Below the pieces are notes generated by a model. It worked only from the letters and a program-made list of their open reading frames with translations. It did not search any database and was not told the origin of the DNA. DNA of 64,000 nucleotides from Eleusine coracana subsp. coracana (Eukaryota; Streptophyta; Magnoliopsida; Poales; Poaceae), in contig CM064424.1 in assembly GCA_032690845.1 (NCBI GenBank), forward strand, positions 35,343,462-35,407,461. The letters are read 5' to 3'. The translations under genes and the position numbers were made by a program. This document shows positions 56,863 through 64,000 of this stretch, piece after piece. Position 1 is the stretch's first letter, and each line of letters starts with the position of its first letter.

Positions 56863-57422
56863 CCGTCCAAATGCATTTTCGATGCCTTGTTTATGGCCAT
56901 GTAGAAAGTTTGAGCACACATATTCTCATTAATGTTGAGGTCAGGTCCTTGTTTCAACATTGTTTGAAAACGCGTCCAGGCTTCTGCGAGAGATTTTTCA
57001 TCTTTTTGTAAGAAATTCACCACCTCTCTTCTCAACTTTTGCACCTTTGGCAAAGGAAAATAGCGGAGACAAAAATTTCCAACTAACTCACTCCACTTAT
57101 CTTTTGCTTCTTGAGATGCTGCTTTGTGCCACTCTTTGGCTTTTCCTGCCAAAGAGAATGGGAAAAGCAGCCACCTGTAAAGATCCTGAGGCATTCCTTC
57201 ATTATGGAATGTTTGGCAAAGTGCCTCCAAATCTTGTAAGTGAGTATACGGATTCTCCTCCTTTGCTCCATAGAACTTGTTTGCTTCAGCCATGCTAATG
57301 ATAGTAGGGCTCAACACATACGAGGAGGTCGTGGCCTTCTTGTCTGAGGATTGAGACACCAGCACGTCTGGAGATGGTAGAGAAAGCTCCCTGAGCGTCG
57401 GAGAAGGTCCTATCGTACTCAT
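56863..57422 (-). pseudogene. E gag, N-terminal part
   Basis: Minus strand, start at MSTIGPSPTLRELSLPSP. Core motifs: EENPYTHLQDLEALCQTF, WLLFPFSLAGKAKEWH, KWSELVGNFCLRYFP, EAWTRFQTMLKQGPDLNI and ASKMHLDGS, where F is inserted (CCGAT, 56858-56862). This part is open throughout and about 187 codons long. The remainder is at 47699-46388. The leader with the PBS-like GCGCCATTGTCGAGG lies at 57547-57423. Confidence 0.85.
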
Positions 57423-57547
57423 CCTGAAAATTCACACAAAACACAAAAACAAAAACAACTAGAAAAAGAGAGGATTAGATGTTAGTAAAATATTAATAGT
57501 AATAGAACTGGCTTGTTCCTCGACAATGGCGCTAGAAAAAGGTAGCT

Positions 57548-57915
57548 TGTTGGTCGTAGTTACGCACCCACTTATATACCGCAAGAGGACAGTGTACAGT
57601 TGTAGCTCTTTTTCCCTCAGAGTATTCCAAGGTTATCGAATCCATAAGGAACGAGCGGAACTATTACTATTAAAGGATTACTAACAAATTGCAATGTGTT
57701 GGTTGGTGTGAATGGTGACGGTGAGAGAGTGAAGGGTGAATGTTGTTGAAGAGGTAATAGGATTATGAAGGATTCTCTCCTTAGGATTGGTTCACTAAAA
57801 TGCAACCTTATTCTTATCAACTCGAGTGATGATTCTAATATTCTACAAGACATGGTGGTTTTGTTCACCCTGACTGTCACTATAGAGGTTATTAGCTCCC
57901 CACTGGTTTCTTGCA
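57548..57915 (-). repeat. 5' LTR of E (368 bp)
   Basis: Minus strand TGCAAGAAACCAGTGG...CGACCAACA, followed by AGCTACCTTTTTCTA and the PBS-like GCGCCATTGTCGAGGAAC. TATA box TATATAA (57572-57578 in plus coordinates). Its ends match the shorter copy at 33805-33941. The exact outer boundary is uncertain by a few bases because CATAG precedes TGCAAG in both copies. Confidence 0.7.
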
Positions 57916-57918
57916 CTA

Positions 57919-58422
57919 TGATACATCCGGCCCAGGTAGGGTGGAATGAAGCCCGACACACCGATCCGGATTCTCTGAATCCCGCAATCTTAGCACCACA
58001 ACTCCTGCCGAAAGCCCGACACACCGATCCGATTCTAGGTCCATGACCCGAATCCGCAGTCTTAGCACCGCAACACCGGCGCCCCCACTCAGGGAAAGGC
58101 CCAATCTCCCTAAAAGACTAGTCTGATAGGGGAAGGGTGGCTCTCCCTTTTAAGGTGGCTTCCACCTCCCAAGCTAAGCAAGGTGGGATTATTCAGAGGC
58201 TCACATGGTCGCCGCCCCAGCGGGTAATAGTGGAGGATGTTCTCATCATTCTCCCCTTCTTAACAAAGGCCCAGCTTTGATAGCAAATGATACATCCGGC
58301 CCAGGTAGGGTGGAACGAAGCCCAACACACCGATCCGGATTCTCTGAATCCTGCAATCTTAGCACCACAACTCCTACCGAAAGCCCGACACACCGATCCG
58401 ATTCTAGGTCCACGACCCGAAT
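57919..58422 (-). mobile_element. TRIM-type miniature LTR retrotransposon, truncated
   Basis: Minus strand. A complete LTR of 330 bp (TGATGAGAAC...GGATGTATCA, 58248-57919) and a truncated copy of its last 135 bp (58422-58288) stand as direct repeats. Between them are just 39 bp (58287-58249), which hold a decayed iMet-type PBS (TTGCTATCAAAGCTGGGC beside TTGGTATCAGAGC) and a purine tract AAGAAGGGGAGAA directly before the complete LTR. Intact it would be about 700 bp. The LTR contains two copies of GCCCGACACACCGATCCG (plus strand). It adjoins the E LTR on one side and H on the other. Confidence 0.8.
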
Positions 58423-59042
58423 GCCCGACATACGCTATTCGTTTACATTTCCCTACTTCAAACAATGTCACCAAGTACGAAGCACTCGTCAACGGGCTCA
58501 AGATCGCCGCCAAGCTGGGCATCAGACAGCTGGAGATTCGGGGTGACTCCTAGCTCGTGGTCGACCAGATCATGAAAGATTCCAGCTGCCAGACGGACAC
58601 CATGGCACTCTACTGCCAGGAAGTCCATAAGCTCGAGGGCCGGCTCGATGGGCTAGAGCTGAAGCACATCCCACGACGCCTCAATGACGCGGCCAACACG
58701 CTGGCCAAGATGGCGTCCAGCCGAGGGCAGATCCCGCCTGGCGTCTTCGCGAATGACCAGCACCACCCCTTGGTCCGCCCTAACGAGTCCACGGGGCCCC
58801 AAGGGGAGCCGGTCAACTCCGAAGAGCTCGGACGAACGACCAAAGAGTCAGCTCCCAGAAGCTCTGCCACTTGTGGAAGTTATGGAGATTGACGGGCCCG
58901 ATGACTCGTGCGAGTTGGATGACCCAGGGGCCAAGCGAATCGACCCCCACGTCGAGTGGGACGCGCCTCCTCGCGACTGGCGAATCCCACACATTGAGTT
59001 CCTGACTCACGGCATGCTGCCCACCGACGGGACCGAAGCTAA
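58423..59042 (+). pseudogene. H second (archaeal-type) RNase H
   Basis: YAIRLHFPTSNNVTKYEALV (with the catalytic Glu), GIRQLEIRGDS-stop-LVVDQIM (catalytic Asp) and KHIPRRLNDAANTLAKMAS are motifs of the extra RNase H carried by Tat-lineage Ty3/gypsy elements in addition to the normal one. The first catalytic Asp lies in the part lost at the E insertion. The TAG at 58551-58553 stands where relatives have Gln. The C-terminal part, near 58740-59040, leads to integrase with changes of frame and a TGA at 59044-59046. Confidence 0.8.
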
Positions 59043-60239
59043 GTGACTCTATCGTCGTGCCAAATTGTTCACTTTGATCGACGGGGAGCTTTACAAGCAC
59101 AACATCACCAAAGTCATGCAGCGATGCATTCCCATCAACAAGGGTATTCAGCTTCTCGTCTACATCCATGGGGGGGGGGGGGGAGTCTGTGGTCATCACG
59201 CGGCGCCTCAAACGCTCATGGGCAACGCCTTCCGCCAGGGCCTCTATTGGCCGACTGCTATGGATGATGCAACCCGCATAGTCAAAACCTGTAAGGGTTG
59301 CCAATATTATGCCCGCCAAACACACCTCTCGGTCCAAGCCCTTCAGTCAATCCCCCTTGCATGGCCCTTCGCGGTCTGGAGCTTGGACCTAGTCGGACCG
59401 CTCAAAAAAGCACCCGGGGGCTACACCCACTTGCTTGTCGCAGTCGACAAATTCACCAAGTGGATCAAAGCACACCCGTTAGTGGAGATCTGGTCAGAAG
59501 AGGCGGTCGAGTTCTTCCTCGACATCATCCATCGATTTGGGGTCCCAAACTCCATAATCGCCGACCATGGACGCAATTCACCGGGAAGAAATTTCTAAAG
59601 TTTTGTGATGATTACCACATCCACGTCGACTGGGTCGCCATCGCTCACCCCGAGACAAATGGCCAGGTCGAGCGGGCGAACGGCATGATACTCCAAGGGA
59701 TGAAGTCACGAATCTTTGACCCCACCGCCGTCTTCAACCGCCTAAAGCAGTTCAGCGGACGGTGGGTGGCTGAGCTGCACGGCGTACTCTGGAGCCTGCG
59801 TACAACCAAGAGCCGCGCAACGGGCTTCACGACCTTCTTCATGGTCTATGGGTCCGAGGCAATCCTCCCCACTGACTAGGACTACGGAGCACCACATGTG
59901 CGTGCATACAATGAACAAGGTAACAAGGCAGCACTCCAAGATGCGCTGGAACAAATAGACGAGGCGCGAGATTTTGCGCTCCTCCATTCAGCCAAGTACC
60001 AGCAAGCACTCCGGTGCTATCACGACCGTAACGTGAGGGATAGAGGCCTACTGGTGGACGATCTTGTTTTATGCAGGGTTGATGACAACAAAGGTTGGTA
60101 CAAGCTCTCTCTGCCTTGGGAAGGACCGTACGTCGTCTCTCGGGTCTTTTGGCCTGGCACCTACAAGCAAAAGACCATGGACGGCGATGAGATCAAGAAT
60201 GCATGGAACATCTCACAACTACTTAAATTCTATCCCTAG
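59043..60239 (+). pseudogene. H integrase
   Basis: The zinc domain IHGGGGGVCGHHA...TCKGCQ includes a G14 run (59170-59183) that has replaced the normal HEG.CGHH spacing. Core: VWSLDLVGPLKKAPGGYTHL (first Asp), then VPNSIIADHGRN (second Asp). A frame change near 59579 leads to FTGKKFLKFC and TNGQVERANGMI (Glu). A TAG at 59877-59879 follows SEAILPTD. The C-terminal part (QIDEARDFALLHSAKYQQAL, DRGLLVDDLVLCRV, LPWEGPYVVSRVFWPGTY, AWNISQLLKFYP) is open to 60239. Integrase of the Tat lineage, broken by at least one frameshift and one stop. Confidence 0.85.
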
Positions 60240-60735
60240 CTTTCCATTTTATGTACCCTCGCACGTCTCGCTCGCTCTTAAGTGACACCCGACCCCTCCA
60301 AAAGGGGCCGGGCATCACTCGGGGGCTACAACAGGGCGCATGGCACTTCATTTTTTTCTTTTTTTCTAAGCAAAAGTCATAGCCGCACAGCTGCATTGGA
60401 CATTGAAACTCACTTTGGCGATAAGCAAAGTAAGCCACGGGCCACGCAGGTTCACAGTCGAGTCGATCGGACGGTGCAACGTCATGCTAGCCCCAGCGGC
60501 CATGACAACGGCGATCACCGACAAAACCAAACCTCGAAGGGCTCGGGAGCTCAAGCTTCGTGGATCAAAACAGGAAAGGCGAAGGCCCAACACTTCAATC
60601 AAAACAAATACGAATTGAAATTGTCTAGGGCCACCACGAGCCAACGAAACTAAGCAACCACTAGTTAAGACTTGAATTATTACATGGGCACGACGGCCCA
60701 CTAAACCACCCAAAATAACTAAAAACGACTACTGA
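60240..60735 (+). other. H 3' region after pol
   Basis: Non-coding. It contains CTCGGGGGCTACAAC (near 60320), a G-rich word that commonly follows pol in this lineage, and a T-rich run. No LTR end or PPT can be fixed. Confidence 0.5.
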
Positions 60736-61740
60736 CTAATTCTCTTCTCCTCTTGGAGGCACCTCCTCCTCGTGCGCGCGAGCCAGGGTGTCAGCATGGG
60801 GGGCAGTGCGCACCTGGATCTCCTCCATCTGCTCAGGGGTTTGGCCTTCGACGTGCCCCGAGATCAGGGCCTCGAACTCAGCCTCGACCAGGTCGAAGTG
60901 AGTGGCAAAGACGCTGAAGGCGAGGCGCACACTGAAGCGCACGCCCCACCGGATCCAGTCACGTCCCGCCTCCATCAGCCCCCCAAACAGCTCGACAAGT
61001 GCAACATCAAGGGGAAGATCAACGTGAAGCTCTCATGGGGCCTGACCCATCAGAGTGCGAAGCGCACCTCCCGCCTCGACCTCATGATAGAGTGAGCCCT
61101 CGACTACCGCTAGTCTGGACTCGAGGTCAACAAAACAAACAAAAATGAAACAAGCGAAGGTCAGGAAACATGAGAAAGTCTTACCTTCCTCCCTCTTACA
61201 AGAGTTCTGTAGTTGCGACAGATGGTTAGCTGGACCACAGTGGAATCCTGAGCCGCCTTCTTCGCCTCCTCGCGGTGCTGCTTCTCCTGCTGTAGTGCCA
61301 GCCATAGCCCGCTATTCTCCTAGGCGTCGGACGCAGCTCGCACCACTGCCTCGTCCCGCCCCCTTCAAACGAGGACAAGGTCATCCATAGCCTTACCGGC
61401 CTGTTCCAAAGAGGCCTCTAGCTCGTACACTCGCGTCCCGAGGTCCTCCCTGAGCCGGTGCTGCTCGTCAAGCTCCCTCCTCAAGGCCTATCGGGACGCC
61501 ACGGCCGAGGTCTCACACTCGAGCCACAACACCCGATAGGTGGCAAGGACGTAGAGTTCAGCAGGGCTGCACAGGTCCTCCTCGGCCGAAAGGAGCGAGG
61601 CCCCGTGACCAAGAGCATCGGCGGCAAGCCCCGCGCTGATTAGGGCGAAGTCTCTCATGTTAGCTCGGGCCGGGGCAGCAACCTCCTCACTACCGCCTTT
61701 CGCCGCGCCGACTGGATTCAGCTGTGGCGCCCCTCCCCGC
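60736..61740 (-). pseudogene. H antisense 3' ORF (Tat-type), degenerate
   Basis: Minus strand frames give protein-like sequence, opposite in direction to pol: ANMRDFALISAGLAADALGH and SPAELYVLATYRVLWLECETS (61680-61490), then a Glu/Arg/Leu-rich probable coiled coil (LRRELDEQHRLREDLGTRVY) and, at the far end, RFSVRLAFSVFATHFDLVEAEFEALISGH (60900-60850). Tat elements are known for antisense ORFs in the 3' part. It has several stops. The function of such ORFs is unknown to me. Confidence 0.6.
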
Positions 61741-61937
61741 AATAGCAGGGGCCTTCCTCTTGCGGTCTTCCTCTTCAACTTGGCGCATAGCACCCTCCTG
61801 GACAATAGCAGCATTGACCAGGTCGTTGTATGTGCCCGTTGTCTGCCAAGTCAGACGCTCCTTAAGCGTGGCATTCATCACACGTAGGAATGCGTATCTC
61901 TTCTTTTCCTCCGTATTGACATACTCATTAGCATACT
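61741..61937 (-). pseudogene. Ty3/gypsy gag fragment, minus strand
   Basis: Minus strand from 61937: KYANEYVNTEEKKRYAFLRV, ...NDLVNAAIVQEGAMRQVEEE, DRKRKAPA. This is the C-terminal part of a retrotransposon gag core (Y.-.V-TEEKK..F..G...), not part of the antisense ORF beside it. It is truncated by the D3 LTR at 61938; the left junction with the antisense ORF near 61740 is not defined. It belongs to an element whose other parts are not in the window. Confidence 0.6.
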
Positions 61938-62859
61938 TGATGTGGACAAGGGTTCCCGATCTTCCGAAAGGTTCTGGATACGTTGATTTGGTCGGAGGCG
62001 ACACACAAATCGATCCGACTTCAGAACAGCACGTTCTAAACCCCGCAATCGCAGCACGACGTCTCCTCTGGTTATCAAACGTCCTAAAATGATTGACCTC
62101 GCCGAGAAGGCTAATCCCTGCCTGCGAATCAAGAACACAAGCAAGAACAAAGAAGAAAGCAACACAATTGCAGATGTATTATGAATCTCACGAAGTTTGG
62201 GTGTCACAAACCGTGATGACGGCGAAACTGTTATAAACAGAATAATCTAAGCAAAAACCGCACCCTAATGGTATGGTGGCGGCTGTATATGAGGACCCTA
62301 GGATTGTGCAAGACCCTCTGGACGCACCCCTACTTGGGCTCAACTAGATACAAAACCCAAAGGCCAAAAACAGGCGACACAGCACCGAAACAGATTCTGG
62401 ACTCTCTCTTGTTTCGACGATTCCCAATGACTACGGATGAATTTTGATATGAGACCAGCGGCATTTGAAAGGTCTTCTTCTTATCTTTCCGTGCATATAT
62501 AGAAGGTCCAAATCCGAGTCCGTATGTGTCTTGGGCATCCGTTTTAGTGCAGACTGGTCCTGAGCACCGAAACAGACTCGAAGTCGGTTTTGGTTGGGCC
62601 TCCACCTTGGCTTTCACGTCCTTGCTGGTCCTCCACGTCTCCAAGTTCTTCTCCCATCATCTCCTGGTCCTCTCCATGATTCCTAATTACAATATAATCA
62701 TTAGGTAGCAAACCATTCTCAAAAGTGACATATAATGAAGAACGTACGAAGGAGCTCACCTCTAAATTTAGTCGTCGTGCACAAGTTCTAGTCATTGGAC
62801 CTTGCAAGTTCAAAATTGGAGGAGTGTTGCATGTATCCTTAGGAGTGATGTCCTCATCA
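61938..62859 (-). repeat. 3' LTR of D3 (922 bp)
   Basis: Minus strand TGATGAGGACATCAC (62859 downward) to ...CCACATCA (61938). It is the same length as the 3' LTR of D1 and the solo LTR D2, with scattered differences, including a change in the TATA-like region. Confidence 0.9.
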
Positions 62860-64000
62860 TCCTCCCCCTCTTGAAGTAGAGTCGTCCTCGACTCAAGCTC
62901 ATTCTCTTCTCCCAAGTATGGTTTTAAATCTGAAATGTTAAAAGTAGGACTAACCCCGAACTCGGGAGGCAACTCAAGTTTGTATGCATTATCATTAATC
63001 TTCTCAATTATTTTGAAAGGACCATCAGCTCTAGGCATTAATTTAGACTTTCTCAAATCTGGAAATCTATCTTTTCTCAAGTGTAACCATACTAAATCTC
63101 CTACATCAAGTTTTACTTCTTTTCTTCCTTTACTACCAGCAATTTTATACTTGTCATTGATCTTTTGAATGCTAAGTCTAGTGGTCTCATGCATTTTTAA
63201 AATAAATTCAGCATGTTCCTTAGCATCAACATGAACTCTGTCATGAATAGGTATAGGAAGTATATCAAGTGGAGTAACGGGATCAAAACCATACACTACT
63301 TTGAAAGGACTTACCTTGGTAGTAGAATGTGTTGCCCGATTATATGCAAACTCAACATGAGGCAAACATTCTTCCCATTGCTTCAAATTTTTTTCAAAAT
63401 AGCTCTCAACATAGTACCCAAAGTGCGGTTCACCACCTCAGTTTGTCCATCAGTTTGTGGGTGACAAGTTGTAGAAAACAACAACTTTGTACCCAACTTA
63501 TTCCAAAGCGTGCGCCAAAAGTGACTCAAGAATTTTGCATCACAATCTGAAACAATAGTAGAAGGCATACCATGCAAACGAACAATTTCTTTGAAAAAGA
63601 GATCAGCAATATAACTAGCATCATCAGTCTTATGACATGGTATAAAGTGTGCCATCTTAGAAAATCTATCCACAACAACAAAAATACTATCACTCCCCCT
63701 CTTAGTCCTAGGCAGTCCTAAAACAAAGTCCATAGAAATATCCGCCCAAGGAATAGAAGGAACAGGAAGTGGCATGTATAAACCATGTGGATTCAAGCGA
63801 GACTTAGCTTTTTGACATGTAGTGCAGCGAGCAACAAAGCGCTCAACATCTTTCCTCATCATTGGCCAAAAGAAGTGTGTGGCCAAAATATCCTCCGTCT
63901 TCTTGGCACCAAAATGACCCATCAATCCACCTCCATGCGCCTCCTGTGTGATAGTTTTTGGTACAGGCCAGCTCTTTATGGCTTCAATCTTCGCCTCATC
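62544..64000 (-). pseudogene. D3 integrase, frameshifted, with LTR-encoded C terminus
   Basis: Minus strand. From the window edge: AKIEAIKSWPVPKTITQ joined directly to EAHGGGLMGHFGAKK, so the RNase H domain is absent. Then RCTTCQKAKSR, MDFVLGLPRTKRGSD, VSDCDAKFLSHFW and TDGQTEVVNRT: all three catalytic acidic residues are present, with Cys instead of Arg after the second Asp. One base is missing in the A-run at 63388-63394, which shifts the frame after ILKKI. The downstream frame KQWEECLPHVEFAYN... stays open into the LTR and ends SVLRTSLH at 62544, longer than in D1, which stops earlier at a TAG. Confidence 0.85.

Larger units (their letters stand above)
33805..57915 (-). mobile_element. Athila-like Ty3/gypsy element (E), minus strand, multiply interrupted
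   Basis: Read on the minus strand: LTR (57915-57548), leader with PBS-like GCGCCATTGTCGAGGAAC, gag (57422-56863 and 47699 on), protease, RT, RNase H and integrase (46312-37945), a third ORF (37456-35983), 3' UTR and a short LTR (33941-33805). The RT motif FVDDFSVHG, gag and third ORF fit the Athila lineage. Without its insertions (B solo LTR, G solo LTR, F) it would be about 9.4 kb. No clear target-site duplication is visible: the low-coordinate LTR is followed by PBS-like leader bases and then by H, and the other end adjoins a TRIM. Confidence 0.8.
61938..64000 (-). mobile_element. CRM-like chromovirus, 3' part, minus strand (D3)
   Basis: Same family as 22697-30527. The 3' LTR is at 61938-62859 and integrase runs from 62544 up to the window edge; the rest is beyond 64000. 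Compared with D1 it lacks 753 bp (RNase H) between two ACAGG words. The flank next to the LTR end is ATACT (61933-61937), half of a target-site duplication that cannot be completed here. Confidence 0.9.

Noticed and set aside
57617..58522. ORFs over the TRIM and E LTR as genes
   Set aside because: They appear in duplicate only because the TRIM LTR is duplicated; they cross element boundaries and overlap on both strands.

Overview
The window is plant nuclear DNA made almost entirely of nested LTR retrotransposons. I see no convincing host gene, rRNA, tRNA or CRISPR array. The element types (Sirevirus-like Ty1/copia with GACCGGAC-type palindromes, CRM-like chromovirus, Tat and Athila Ty3/gypsy lineages, gag-only elements, a TRIM, a Mutator-like MITE) point to a grass, probably a panicoid such as sorghum, maize or a relative. 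The setting is probably heterochromatic. Species is an inference.

Backbone: a degenerate Tat-lineage Ty3/gypsy element (called H, + strand) runs from about 2758 to about 61740 and is cut into pieces by later insertions. Its gag lies at 2758-4161, 12031-12460 and 22526-22696; gag end and protease at 30528-31314; RT and RNase H at 32237-33770; the second RNase H and integrase at 58423-60239; an antisense 3' ORF at 60736-61740. Before H is the 3' end of a Sirevirus-like element (1-2757).

Insertions in H, left to right: a composite of long-LTR elements (4162-12030; candidate duplication ACTAT); a gag-only Copia-type element (12461-22525; GTCGG); a CRM-like chromovirus D1 (22697-30527; CAGGG); a solo LTR of the same family, D2 (31315-32236; AACGC); and a minus-strand Athila-like element E (33805-57915) with a small TRIM (57919-58422) at its edge. 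E itself holds a 3.7-kb solo LTR (38382-42114), another solo LTR G (42553-44402; CTTTG) and a plus-strand Athila-like element F (47700-56857; CCGAT). The 5' LTR of F carries a Mutator-like MITE (47766-48277; AAGGAATAA). The right edge is a third CRM-family copy, D3, on the minus strand (61938 to beyond 64000).

No element here looks autonomous: every coding region has stops, frameshifts, tandem duplications or domain deletions. The gag-only element, the TRIM and the MITE could only have moved with proteins from elsewhere. The signals most worth following are: clusters of short CG-rich palindromes in at least four otherwise unrelated element families, sited just upstream of the TATA box in two and partly inside coding sequence in one; a primer-binding-site-like sequence embedded inside both LTRs of F; repeated polypurine modules in the gag-only element; and a recurrent CAG-to-TAG pattern among the stop codons. 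Coordinates of LTR ends come from TG...CA termini, PBS/PPT positions and target-site duplications read by eye.
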